Source of the DNA: a bacterium
GTDB lineage: Bacteria > Desulfobacterota > Binatia > HRBIN30 > CADEER01
Reading direction: 5' to 3'
DNA length: 64,000 bases
Assembly (NCBI GenBank): GCA_019637795.1
Contig: JAHBUY010000001.1
Coordinates: 62,001-126,000, forward strand
The notes below the pieces were generated by a model. The model saw only the letters and a list, made by a program, of their open reading frames with translations, had not been told where the DNA came from and did not search any database. Shown here one piece after another: positions 14,905 through 23,931 of this stretch; positions within the stretch are counted from its first letter, which is position 1; each line of letters starts with the position of its first letter. Both the position numbers and the translations under genes were made by a program.

Positions 14905-16842
14905 ATGGAGACTGACAAGGCCATCTTCGAAAAGATGATTCGCGAGGACCGCGCCGCGCGGGAGTCGAGCCGCTGGAGCGGGACGTTCCTCGAATACCTC
15001 GACCGGGTTCGCGAGGACCCGAGCATCACCAAGCTCGCGCACTCCCGGCTGTACGAAATGATCACGGCGCCGGGATCGCACGACATCCTCGACACCGACG
15101 ACGGCCGCGTGAAGCGCCTGTTCAAGGACGAGTCGGTCCGGGTGTACGACTTCTTCGCCGGCGAGTTCTTCGGCATCGAGCGGACGGTGGCGCAGATCGT
15201 GCGCTACTTCCACTCCGCCGCGCTCAAGGGCGAGGAGAGCCGGCAGGTGCTCTATCTGATGGGCCCGGTCGGCTCCGGCAAGAGCTCGTTGGTCGAGCGC
15301 CTGCAACGCGGGCTCGAGGAGTTGCCCCCGGTCTACGCCATCGCGGGCTGCCCGATGCAGGAGGAACCGCTGCACCTGCTGCCGCGGCACCTCCGACGCG
15401 AGTTCGAGAAGATGCTCGGCGTCCACATCGAAGGCGACCTCTGCCCGGTGTGCCGCTACCGCCTGAAGGAGGAGTTCGGCACCCGCTACGAGGAGGTGCC
15501 GATCGTCATGCGCTCCTTCTCGAAGCGCAACCGGATCGGCATCGGCGTCGTGCCGCCGGTCGATCCGAACAACCAGGACACCTCGGTGCTGATCGGCAGC
15601 GAGGACATCTCGAAGCTCGACCGCTACTCGGAGGGCGACCCGCGGGTCCTCGACCTCAACGGCGCGCTCAACGTCGGCAATCGCGGCGTGGTCGAATTCA
15701 TCGAGGTGTTCAAGAACGAGATCGAGTACCTCCACGCCATGATCACGGCGACGCAGGAGAAGGTGATCCCGGCCCCGGGCCGTCACGGCATGGTGTACGT
15801 GGACACCGTGATCGTCGCGCATTCGAACGAGGCCGAGTGGCAGAAGTTCAAGGCCGACCACACCAACGAGGCGATCCTCGACCGCATCGTCGTGGTGAAG
15901 GTGCCGTACAACATGCGGCTGTCGGAGGAGGTGAAGATCTACCAGAAGATCATCCGCCACTCCGACTTCCAGGCCCACGTCGCCCCCCACACCCTCGAGG
16001 TGGCGTCGATGTTCGCGATCCTCTCGCGACTCGAGCCGAGCGCGAAGTGCGACCTGATGACCAAGCTGAAGCTCTACAACGGCGAGGAAGTCATCGAGAA
16101 GGGACGCACCAAGAAGATCGACGTGCGCGAGCTGCGCGAGGACGCGAAACGCGAGGGCATGAACGGCATCTCGACGCGCTTCATCATGAAAGCGCTCGAC
16201 AACGCGCTGTCCGACAACGTCGCCGGCAACTGCATCAACCCGATCAACGTCCGCGAAGCGCTGATCAGCATGGTGAAGGAGACGGACCTGCCGGACGACA
16301 CCCGCAAACAGTACCTCGAGTTCCTCCAGGACATCCTCCACAAGGAGTACCTCGAGCTGCTGGAGAAGGAGATCACCAAGGCGTTCGTCTACTCGTATCA
16401 GGAGCAGGCGGAGTCGCTGTTCCAGAACTACCTCGATCACGCCGAAGCCTACGTGAACAAGACGAAGGTGAAGGACCGCAACACCAAGGAGGAGTTGCAG
16501 CCCGACGAGGCGTTCCTCAAGTCGATCGAGGAGCAGATCGCCATCATCGGCTCGGCGGCGGAGGGATTCCGCCAGGAGGTCATCGCCTACCTGTGGGCGT
16601 CCAGCCGCCGCGGCGTCAGCGTCAGCTACCAGAGCTACGAGCCGCTGCGCGAGGCGATCGAGAAGCGACTGATGACCTCGGTGCGCGACATCAGTCGGAT
16701 CATCACCAAGGCGCGCACCCGCGACGAGGAACAGTCGGAGAAGTACAACGCGATGGTGCAGAACCTGATCGAGAACGGCTACTGCCCGAGCTGCGTCGAC
16801 GTCGTGCTCAAGTACGCGGCCAACAATCTCTGGAAGGACTGA
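14905..16842 (+). CDS. prkA: PrkA family serine protein kinase / AAA+ protein
   Basis: The protein has 645 residues, the usual PrkA (YeaG) length. The AAA domain has Walker A GPVGSGKSS (residues 120-128), and the C-terminal part is the kinase-like PrkA domain. AGGAG sits eight bases before the ATG. In E. coli the yeaG-yeaH pair responds to nitrogen starvation and RpoS; in Bacillus, PrkA is linked to sporulation, and a protease activity has been proposed. Here the gene heads an operon with yeaH and spoVR, the standard trio, in a non-sporulating type of organism. Substrates are not known from sequence. Confidence 0.95.
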   Translation: METDKAIFEKMIREDRAARESSRWSGTFLEYLDRVREDPSITKLAHSRLYEMITAPGSHDILDTDDGRVKRLFKDESVRVYDFFAGEFFGIERTVAQIVRYFHSAALKGEESRQVLYLMGPVGSGKSSLVERLQRGLEELPPVYAIAGCPMQEEPLHLLPRHLRREFEKMLGVHIEGDLCPVCRYRLKEEFGTRYEEVPIVMRSFSKRNRIGIGVVPPVDPNNQDTSVLIGSEDISKLDRYSEGDPRVLDLNGALNVGNRGVVEFIEVFKNEIEYLHAMITATQEKVIPAPGRHGMVYVDTVIVAHSNEAEWQKFKADHTNEAILDRIVVVKVPYNMRLSEEVKIYQKIIRHSDFQAHVAPHTLEVASMFAILSRLEPSAKCDLMTKLKLYNGEEVIEKGRTKKIDVRELREDAKREGMNGISTRFIMKALDNALSDNVAGNCINPINVREALISMVKETDLPDDTRKQYLEFLQDILHKEYLELLEKEITKAFVYSYQEQAESLFQNYLDHAEAYVNKTKVKDRNTKEELQPDEAFLKSIEEQIAIIGSAAEGFRQEVIAYLWASSRRGVSVSYQSYEPLREAIEKRLMTSVRDISRIITKARTRDEEQSEKYNAMVQNLIENGYCPSCVDVVLKYAANNLWKD

Positions 16843-16890
16843 CGGCCGGGCGGCCGGCGCGCCGCGCCGGCCGCCGCCCACAGGTGACCG

Positions 16891-18084
16891 ATGCCGCCAG
16901 TCGACAGTGTCTTTCGTCCGTTCCGCCCCGCCGACGCCGAACGCAGCGATCGCGCCGCCGGCGATCGCGCCCGCCATCGCGACAAGGTGCGGCAGGCGAT
17001 CCGCGACAACATCGCCGACATCATCGCCGAGGAGTCGATCATCGGGAAGGACCGCGATCGGATCATCAAGGTGCCGATCCGCGGCATCAAGGAGTACCGG
17101 TTCATCTACGGCAACTCGGCGCCCGGCGCCGGCCAGGGCAATGGCCAGTCGCAACCGGGACAGGTCGTCGGCCGCCAGCAGGGAGACGCGCCGGGCCAGC
17201 CCGATCGCGCCGGCGACAAGCCCGGCGTCGACTACTACGAGACCGACGTCCGGCTCGACGAGCTCATCGACCTCATGTTCGAGGATCTCGAGCTGCCCGA
17301 CCTGGAGCGCAAGCGGCTGCGCGAGATCCCGTCCGACCGCACCGCCAAGCGCAAGGGCTATCGCCAGGTCGGCATCCGCCAGCGGCTCGACAAGCGCCGT
17401 ACCGTGCGCGCCCGGGTCAAGCGCATGATGGCGACCCGCGAACGCGACCCCGCGGCCGACGAACGCCGCTTCCCGTTCCACGACGACGACCTGACGTACA
17501 AGCACCTGGTCACCGACGTGCGCGAGGAGTCGAACGCCGTCGTGGTGTGCATCATGGACACCTCGGGGTCCATGGACACGATGAAGAAGTACCTGGCGCG
17601 CTGTTTCTTCTTCCTCCTCTACCAGTTCATCCGCTCCAAGTACCGCAACGTCGAGATCGTCTTCATCGCCCACCACACCGAGGGCAAGGAAGTCACCGAG
17701 GAGGAGTTCTTCCACAAGGGCGAGTCGGGTGGCACGCTCATCTCCTCCGGCTACCAGAAGGCGCTCGACATCATCGCCGAGCGCTACCATCCGTCGCTGT
17801 GGAACATCTACGCCTTCCACTGCTCCGACGGCGACAACTTCGACACCGACAACGCCAACGCCCTGCGCTGCGCCACCGAGCTGGCCGAGGTGTGCAACCT
17901 CTTCGGCTACGGCGAGATCAAGCCGATGGGCGCCCGGGCCTATGAGAGCTCGATGCTGAACGTGTTCCGCCGGCTCGACGCCGACAACTTCCAGACCGTG
18001 CTCATCGAGCGCAAGGAGGACGTCTGGCCGAGCTTCAAGGCGCTCCTCGCCAAGGAACGCCTGCCCGAGCCCGCCACCGCCTGA
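16891..18084 (+). CDS. yeaH: YeaH/YhbH family VWA-like protein (DUF444)
   Basis: The protein has 397 residues. The C-terminal half holds a von Willebrand A-like fold with a complete MIDAS motif DTSGSMD at residues 223-229. The N-terminus has the DUF444 signatures (IIKVPIRGIKEYRF). A Gly/Gln/Pro-rich segment (residues ~70-110) separates the two. Members are obligate neighbours of prkA and spoVR and are thought to act with PrkA. It starts 48 bases after the prkA stop, and the next gene follows after five bases, so all three are one operon. Confidence 0.94.
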   Translation: MPPVDSVFRPFRPADAERSDRAAGDRARHRDKVRQAIRDNIADIIAEESIIGKDRDRIIKVPIRGIKEYRFIYGNSAPGAGQGNGQSQPGQVVGRQQGDAPGQPDRAGDKPGVDYYETDVRLDELIDLMFEDLELPDLERKRLREIPSDRTAKRKGYRQVGIRQRLDKRRTVRARVKRMMATRERDPAADERRFPFHDDDLTYKHLVTDVREESNAVVVCIMDTSGSMDTMKKYLARCFFFLLYQFIRSKYRNVEIVFIAHHTEGKEVTEEEFFHKGESGGTLISSGYQKALDIIAERYHPSLWNIYAFHCSDGDNFDTDNANALRCATELAEVCNLFGYGEIKPMGARAYESSMLNVFRRLDADNFQTVLIERKEDVWPSFKALLAKERLPEPATA

Positions 18085-18089
18085 CCGCC

Positions 18090-19484
18090 ATGCCGACCGC
18101 GTGGGACATCGGCGATCTCGAGACCTGGGACGACCGCGTGCGCGAGCAGGTCGAGGCCTTCGGCCTCGACTGCTATCCGCAGGAGTTCGAGGTCTGCGAC
18201 CACAACCAGATGCTCGCCTACATGGCGTATTCCGGCATGCCGTCGCACTACCCGCACTGGTCGTACGGCAAGTCCTTCGAGAAGTTGAAGACGCTGTACG
18301 ACCACGGCGTCTCCGGCCTGCCCTACGAGATGGTGATCAACTCCAACCCCGCCCTCGCCTATCTGATGCGGGACAACTCGCTGCTGCTGCAGATCCTCAC
18401 CATCGCCCACGTCTACGGGCACAACGACTTCTTCAAGAACAACTTCACCTTCCGCTCCACCCGCGCCGAGTACACGATCGGCACCTTCAAGGCGCACGCG
18501 CAGCGCATCCGCCGCTACCAGGAAGACCCCAGCATCGGCCTCGAGCGCGTCGAGGCCATCCTCGACGCCGCGCACGCCCTCTCCCTGCAGTGCCGCCGCA
18601 ACCTCGCGGTGCGCAAGCTGAGCGACGAGGACGCGCGCCAGGCGGCGCTGGAGGCGGCGCGGCCGCCGGCCGATCCCTTTCATCGCATCCACCGCGCGCA
18701 GGATCTCGAGGAACCCGACCTGCGGCGCACGCCGCAGGTGCCGGACGACGACCTGTTGCTGTTCATCCGCGACCACAACCCCTACCTCGCGGAATGGGAG
18801 CGCGACCTCCTGACCATCGTCCACGAGGAGGCCCAGTACTTCATCCCCCAGATCGAGACGAAGATCATGAACGAGGGCTGGGCCTCGTACTGGCACAAAC
18901 GGATCCTCGACAGCCTGGAGCTCGGTCCGGACCTGCAGCTCGAGTTCATCGTCCGCCACAACCAGGTGGTGCGCCCGCACGAGGGCAGCATCAATCCGTA
19001 CCACGTCGGGCTCCGCGTCTGGGAGCACATCCACCGCAGCGCCGGCGAGGGCGCGGCCGGCGACGCCGCGATCTTCGCCGTCCGCGAGAGCGACCGCGAT
19101 ACCGCCTTCCTCCGCCGCCATCTCGGCGAAGAGCTGGTGCGCGAGCTCGACCTGTTCGAGTATCAGCGCAAGGGCAACGACTACGTCATCACCCAGGTCG
19201 CGGACGCCGACGGATGGCGCCAGGTGCGCGACACCCTGATCGCGACCGTCGGGATGAACAGCGTGCCGGTCATCCGGGTGATCGACGGCGACGCCGGCGG
19301 CAAGCGGACGCTGGCGCTCGAACACCTGCACGATGGCCGCGATCTCCACCCCGAGTACGCCGAGCGCACGCTCTCCTTCGTGCACCAGCTCTGGCAGCGC
19401 GAGGTCCAGCTCGAGACCGTGATCGGCGGCAAGCCGCAGTTGCTCGTGCACAGCGACCGCGGCTTCACGGTCAAGGCGCGCTGA
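18090..19484 (+). CDS. spoVR: SpoVR family protein
   Basis: The protein has 464 residues, close to Bacillus SpoVR and E. coli YcgB. Signatures include YPQEFEVCDHNQMLAYMAYSG, the His-rich TIAHVYGHNDFFKNN, and MNEGWASYWH, whose His and Glu residues look like a metalloprotein site. SpoVR is required for spore cortex formation in Bacillus, but the family is widespread in non-sporulating proteobacteria beside prkA and yeaH. It closes the operon and is convergent with the exported CxxCH protein gene 30 bases away. Confidence 0.94.
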   Translation: MPTAWDIGDLETWDDRVREQVEAFGLDCYPQEFEVCDHNQMLAYMAYSGMPSHYPHWSYGKSFEKLKTLYDHGVSGLPYEMVINSNPALAYLMRDNSLLLQILTIAHVYGHNDFFKNNFTFRSTRAEYTIGTFKAHAQRIRRYQEDPSIGLERVEAILDAAHALSLQCRRNLAVRKLSDEDARQAALEAARPPADPFHRIHRAQDLEEPDLRRTPQVPDDDLLLFIRDHNPYLAEWERDLLTIVHEEAQYFIPQIETKIMNEGWASYWHKRILDSLELGPDLQLEFIVRHNQVVRPHEGSINPYHVGLRVWEHIHRSAGEGAAGDAAIFAVRESDRDTAFLRRHLGEELVRELDLFEYQRKGNDYVITQVADADGWRQVRDTLIATVGMNSVPVIRVIDGDAGGKRTLALEHLHDGRDLHPEYAERTLSFVHQLWQREVQLETVIGGKPQLLVHSDRGFTVKAR

Positions 19485-19495
19485 GCCACCGGCCC

Positions 19496-19509
19496 CCGGC
19501 GCGCGCCGG
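19496..19509. terminator. GC palindrome between convergent genes
   Basis: A 14-base perfect palindrome (CCGGCGC/GCGCCGG) lies in the 30-base gap between spoVR and the convergent gene. There is no T-tract. Confidence 0.3.
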
Positions 19510-19514
19510 CGCCG

Positions 19515-20879
19515 TCAGGACGCCGGCGCGACGCGCTGGTGGCAGGAGCGGCAGGCCTCGACGCCGGCGCCGATGATCGGCGGGTCGTTGCCGGGGTCGG
19601 CGTCCTGGTAGGCCGCGACCCGCTCCGCGACCCCGGCGCTGCGCGCCGCCGCCAGGCCCTGCAACGCCCAGCCGGCCTCGGTGTTCTTGGCGACGTCGTA
19701 CCAGCGCGATGCCTCGAGCTGGCGCCCGGCCTTCGCATAGACGTCGCCGAAGAGGACGAAGGTCCCGGGGAGCGAGCCGGGGCCGAGGCCGTTGCCGGTG
19801 CACACCTCGGGCTGGGTGAAGGCGCACTGGAAGGTGCTCGGCGCCGCCAGATAGGCGTCGATCCGCGCGAAGGCGTTCTGGTAGGCCTGGCTGTTCGCCG
19901 GCTCGGCCTGCAGCACCGTCATCAGGTCGAAGACGTTGAAGAAGGCGTTGATCTCGACCGCGTAGTCCAGATCGGCGAGCGCCTGCTCGCGCAGGGTCGC
20001 GTCGCTGGTCGCCACCGCCAGGGCATAGCGCGCGGCGGCGCCGAAGCCCGGGACGCGCGAGTCGCCGGTGCGCGTGGCGCGGTCCCACAGCAGCGGCTCG
20101 GCCTCGGCGAAGGCGGCGACCCCGGCACGCAATTCGTCGAGCGCCGCCGGCGGCGGCGCGGCGATCGACTGGCTCATCTGGCCGAAGCGGTAGAGGTGCA
20201 GCATCGCGAGCAGGAACCGGGAGCGCCCGTCGCGTGACGAGGCGGCACTCGCCTGCCGCAGCGTCGCCAAGGCCGCCTGCTGCGCCGCCTCGGAGTCGTC
20301 GTCGCCGGTGAGCACCGCCCAGAAGCCGCGTTCGCCCTCGGCCGCTACCCGCGGCGTGGTCTGACTGACGATGCGCGTGGCGCCGTTGCGGCGGAACTGA
20401 TGGAAGCGCCCGTGATAGCGCCGCCCCCCGACCTCGAGCCAGATGAACGCGTAGGCCAACGGACCCTCCGCCGGCAGCGCGCCGGGCCCGACGAGCTTGA
20501 CGGTCACCCCGGCCGGTCCGTAGACGATCGCGCGCACGCCACCCGGCGCCGACGGGTCGTTGTAGACCCAGCCGCCCTGACGCGGGTGCCACTTGGCGCA
20601 GTCGAGCTGCGCCTTGGCGCCGCGGATCACGGCGTTGGCGCTGCCGGTGAAGAGCCCCAGCTCGAAGGTCGAGGCGGTCGGACAGGTCGGATCCGGCGCA
20701 TCCGCCAGCGCCGGGTCGGCAGCGAAGCGCACCACGCCCCGCCCCCGCTGCGGATCGTCGGCGCCGATCAACCGCAGCGACTTGCCGCGCGTCAGGATGG
20801 TCAGATCGATGGCCGCCGCCGGTGCGGCGGCACCGGCGACCAGCAGGCTCAGGACGAGAAGGATCGATCGCTGCCTCAT
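19515..20879 (-). CDS. exported protein with one C-terminal CxxCH heme motif
   Basis: The protein has 454 residues with a signal peptide (LLVLSLLVAGAAAPAAA). After a beta-rich N-terminal half (residues ~25-200) comes an Ala-rich helical region that could be TPR-like. The protein ends with CRSCH, one c-type heme attachment motif only eleven residues from the C-terminus. There are four other cysteines. It would be a periplasmic or surface monoheme protein if the motif is used. I do not recognise the family. No other cytochrome gene is nearby. The frame continues upstream, but the ATG at 20879 directly precedes the signal sequence. Confidence 0.65.
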   Translation of the reverse strand: MRQRSILLVLSLLVAGAAAPAAAIDLTILTRGKSLRLIGADDPQRGRGVVRFAADPALADAPDPTCPTASTFELGLFTGSANAVIRGAKAQLDCAKWHPRQGGWVYNDPSAPGGVRAIVYGPAGVTVKLVGPGALPAEGPLAYAFIWLEVGGRRYHGRFHQFRRNGATRIVSQTTPRVAAEGERGFWAVLTGDDDSEAAQQAALATLRQASAASSRDGRSRFLLAMLHLYRFGQMSQSIAAPPPAALDELRAGVAAFAEAEPLLWDRATRTGDSRVPGFGAAARYALAVATSDATLREQALADLDYAVEINAFFNVFDLMTVLQAEPANSQAYQNAFARIDAYLAAPSTFQCAFTQPEVCTGNGLGPGSLPGTFVLFGDVYAKAGRQLEASRWYDVAKNTEAGWALQGLAAARSAGVAERVAAYQDADPGNDPPIIGAGVEACRSCHQRVAPAS

Positions 20880-21051
20880 CGGTCCAACAAACCCCAGGAC
20901 CCACGGTAATGTCCAGCGGCGCGACGGATCCGCCGCGCGCCCGGCGCCAGGCTGGGCCCGAGCGGCGCACGGGATGCCCTGCCGTCGATGCGACATCGGT
21001 CGGGGCCATGACGGGCCGGCCTCGGCCGCCGCCGTTCGCCGCGCAACGCCG

Positions 21052-21067
21052 TGGCATGTCTCATGCT
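21052..21067 (+). promoter_or_regulatory. sigma-54 type -24/-12 promoter for the GspE/PilB fusion gene
   Basis: TGGCATG (21052-21058), TCTC, ATGCT (21063-21067). Six of seven -24 bases and four of five -12 bases match, and GG and GC are ten bases apart. Transcription would start near 21078, about 40 bases before the ATG. Confidence 0.5.
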
Positions 21068-21119
21068 ATCCCGACGGGCGGATGACCAGCGCTCTGGCCG
21101 AGCGCGCGGTTCCGATCCG

Positions 21120-23417
21120 ATGTTCGACTCCGACGCTGACGAAACGCTCTTTCGCTTCCTGACCCGCTACGGCGCCCTCGATCCCAGCGTGCGCGAAGCC
21201 GTCGAGAGCGCCGCGCGCAGCGCCCAGATGACGGCGGCGGAGGCGTTGTGCGACGGCGGCTGGCTGGACGAGAACGCGCTCGCGGAGGTGTTGCAGCAGC
21301 ACCTCCGCCTCGCCCGCGTCGGCGTCGAGGAGATCCCGGCGGCGACCGACGGGCTCGATCCCGACCTCCTGCGGGCCCATCTCGTCGTCCCGGCGGCGGT
21401 GAACGACGGCCGGCTGCTGCTGGCGATGGTCAACCCGTTCGACCACGCGGTCATCGAGCGGCTTCGCTTCGCCTCGGGCCGCCGCGTGATGCCGGCCGTG
21501 GCGCTGCTCAGCGAGGTGCGCGCCGTCCACCAGCAGTGGTTCTCGCGCGCCCACTCGATCGTCGAGCCGGAAGCGAGCGCGCCCGAGCCCAGCCTCGAAG
21601 CGCTGCGCGCCGAGGCGAGCGACAGTCCGATCATCCGCCTCGCGGCCCGCTTCATCGAGCAGGGCGTGTCGGTGCGCGCCAGCGACATCCACTTCGAGCC
21701 GACCGCGGACGGGCTGACGGTCCGCTTCCGCATCGACGGCGTGCTCGAGGAGACGGCGCGCGTGTCGGCGGCGGTGCGCAATCCGCTGATCGCCCGCCTC
21801 AAGGTCATGGCACGGCTCGACATCGCGGAACGCCGCGTGCCGCAGGACGGCGGCCTCACCGCGCGCGTCGCCGGGCGCCGCATCGACTGCCGGGTCTCGA
21901 CGCTGCCGACGCAATACGGCGAGAAAGTCGTCATCCGCCTGCTCGACGCGCAACGGGCGCTGGCCCGCCTCGACGAGCTCGGCTTCGAACCGCACGAGCT
22001 GAGCAGGCTCGAGACCTGCCTGCGGCAGCCGGAGGGCATGATCCTCACCACCGGCCCGACCGGCAGCGGCAAGTCGACGACCCTCTACGCGATGCTGCGC
22101 GCCATCCATTCGCCCGAGGTGAACATCGTCACCGTCGAGAACCCGATCGAGTATCGCCTCCTCGGCATCAACCAGACCGAGGTGAACGAGCGCCAGGGCA
22201 TGACCATGGCGGCGGCGCTGCGCTCCATCCTGCGCCAGGATCCGGACGTCATCCTGGTCGGCGAGATCCGCGATCGCGAGACCGCCGAGATCGCCCTGCA
22301 GGCGGCGCAGACCGGCCATCTCGTGCTGTCGACGCTGCACACCAACGACGCCGTCGGCGCCATCAGCCGCCTGGTGAACCTCGGGGTCGAGCGGGAGATC
22401 CTCGCCTCGACGCTGCTGGCGGTCATCGCGCAGCGCCTGGTGCGCCGCGTCTGCGACCAGTGCGGCGCCCCGACGCCGATCGCCGACGGTTGCCCGCCGG
22501 CGATCCGCCGCGCCCTCGGCGACGCCATGCCGCGCCGTGGCCTCGGCTGTCAGAGCTGTCGCAACACCGGCTACCGCGGCCGCATCGGCATCTACCAGGT
22601 GGTGTGCAACTCGACCGAGATCAAGCGCCACATCCACGCCGAGGCGTCGGAGCTCGAGCTCCTCGGTCTGGCGCGCCAGCAGGGTTCGCGCACGCTGTTC
22701 GAGGCGGCCATCGACAAGGTGCGCCTCGGCGCCACGACGGTGGACGAGATCGTCGCCGCGGTGAAGGACGCCCAGCAGGTCGAGGTGTGCCCGGCGTGCG
22801 GCGCGCTGCGCGCCGCCGGCGACGCCGGCTGCGGCGGGTGCGGCAGCGGCACCGACACCGCCACGCGCGCCTGGCGCCCGACCGCGCCGCCGTCGACCGA
22901 GCCCGCCGTCACGGCGCTGCCGGACGCGGAAGCGATGGCCAAGCCGACGATCCTCACCATGCTCGCCCCCAAGGTGCTGGCGGTCGGATCGGTGCTCGGC
23001 GGCGGCGTGCGCGGCCTCTGCATCGCCGGCGGGTTGGGCGACACGGCGGCCGCCGAGCTCGAGATGGCGGTGGTCGAAGCCTGCGGCATCGCCACCGCCA
23101 ACGGCACCCAGGGCGACCTGCGCATCGAGGTGGAGATCTGGGCCGAGGGCTGCGGCGTCTGCGTCGCCGACGAAGGCCCCGCCTGGCCATGGCCGCGGCC
23201 GAGCGCCCGGGCCCCGGATCTCGACTCGTTCGCCGGCGAGGTCGTGAGCCCCGAGGCGCGCGCCTACCTCATCCGCTCCTCGGTCGACGAAACGAGCTAC
23301 GAGCGCACCGGCAGCACCAACCGCCTGTGGCTGATCAAGCGCCAGGCGGCCGCCGGCCGGGACGCGGCGCGTGCGGACGACGCCGACGCGCTCGCCGAGG
23401 CGCCCGTTCTCGCCTGA
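21120..23417 (+). CDS. GspE/PilB secretion ATPase fused to an RsbW-like GHKL domain
   Basis: The protein has 765 residues, ~200 longer than usual PilB/GspE. Residues 1-150 form an MshEN/GspE N-terminal domain, followed by the ATPase with Walker A GPTGSGKST (312-320), the Asp and His boxes and the family tetracysteine motif (C445, C448, C477, C480). Beyond the normal end there is a second zinc ribbon (C557, C560, C571, C574). Residues ~608-745 align by eye with anti-sigma kinases of the RsbW/SpoIIAB type (ELEMAVVEAC, then VADEG, then RAYLIRSSVDETSYERTGSTN). The usual N-box asparagine is missing, so ATP binding there is doubtful. The ATPase should drive a type IV pilus or type II secretion machine, but no pilus genes are adjacent. 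The choice between PilB and GspE is open. Confidence 0.88.
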   Translation: MFDSDADETLFRFLTRYGALDPSVREAVESAARSAQMTAAEALCDGGWLDENALAEVLQQHLRLARVGVEEIPAATDGLDPDLLRAHLVVPAAVNDGRLLLAMVNPFDHAVIERLRFASGRRVMPAVALLSEVRAVHQQWFSRAHSIVEPEASAPEPSLEALRAEASDSPIIRLAARFIEQGVSVRASDIHFEPTADGLTVRFRIDGVLEETARVSAAVRNPLIARLKVMARLDIAERRVPQDGGLTARVAGRRIDCRVSTLPTQYGEKVVIRLLDAQRALARLDELGFEPHELSRLETCLRQPEGMILTTGPTGSGKSTTLYAMLRAIHSPEVNIVTVENPIEYRLLGINQTEVNERQGMTMAAALRSILRQDPDVILVGEIRDRETAEIALQAAQTGHLVLSTLHTNDAVGAISRLVNLGVEREILASTLLAVIAQRLVRRVCDQCGAPTPIADGCPPAIRRALGDAMPRRGLGCQSCRNTGYRGRIGIYQVVCNSTEIKRHIHAEASELELLGLARQQGSRTLFEAAIDKVRLGATTVDEIVAAVKDAQQVEVCPACGALRAAGDAGCGGCGSGTDTATRAWRPTAPPSTEPAVTALPDAEAMAKPTILTMLAPKVLAVGSVLGGGVRGLCIAGGLGDTAAAELEMAVVEACGIATANGTQGDLRIEVEIWAEGCGVCVADEGPAWPWPRPSARAPDLDSFAGEVVSPEARAYLIRSSVDETSYERTGSTNRLWLIKRQAAAGRDAARADDADALAEAPVLA

Positions 23418-23931
23418 CGGCGGCGCGGCGGCGCGGCGGCGACAGCGCGACCAGCACCACCGCCTGCGCGGCGATCGCCTCGCCGGCGCCGATCGCGCCG
23501 AGACCTTCCATGGTGCGCGCCTTGATCCCGACGCACGACGCGTCGACGGCGAGCAACGCCGCCAGGCGCGCCCGCATCGCCGCCATGTGCGGGGCGAGTT
23601 TCGGCTGCTCGGCCAGGATGCTCACGTCGGCGTTGACCACCCGCCCGCGGCGCGCCGCCAGCATCGCCATCACCGCGCCGAGCAGGCGCGCGCTGTCGGC
23701 GCCGTGCCAGCGCGGGTCGCTGTCGGGAAAGTGCTGGCCGAGGTCGCCGGCGGCGATCGCTCCGAGCAGCGCATCGGCGACGGCGTGCAGCACGGCATCG
23801 CCGTCGGAATGGCCGAGCAGGCCGCGCCCATGCGGAATGCGCACGCCGGCGAGCAGCAACGGCCGATCGGCCACCAGGCGGTGGATGTCCCAGCCCTGGC
23901 CGATGCGCAGCGACGGCCCCTGGCTCGGCAT
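23335..23931 (-). CDS. ispF: 2-C-methyl-D-erythritol 2,4-cyclodiphosphate synthase
   Basis: Residues 1-160 are a complete IspF: RIGQGWDIHRL gives the Asp-x-His zinc ligands, LLGHSDGDAVLHAVADALLGA the active-site loop, and GIKARTMEGLGAIGAGEAIAAQAV the C-terminal signature. The enzyme makes the cyclodiphosphate intermediate of the MEP isoprenoid pathway. Its ATG shares a base with the moeA stop (TGATG). The frame continues ~38 Arg/Pro-rich codons past the normal end and runs 83 bases into the 3' end of the convergent GspE/GHKL gene. This tail has no family counterpart and may be a run-on after loss of the usual stop. Confidence 0.93.
   Translation of the reverse strand: MPSQGPSLRIGQGWDIHRLVADRPLLLAGVRIPHGRGLLGHSDGDAVLHAVADALLGAIAAGDLGQHFPDSDPRWHGADSARLLGAVMAMLAARRGRVVNADVSILAEQPKLAPHMAAMRARLAALLAVDASCVGIKARTMEGLGAIGAGEAIAAQAVVLVALSPPRRRAAVRRERAPRRARRRRPHAPRPGRRPPGA

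Noticed and set aside
14842..17820. 992-codon open frame antisense to prkA and yeaH
   Set aside because: Low-complexity His/Asp/Val/Leu composition, against two strongly conserved plus-strand genes.
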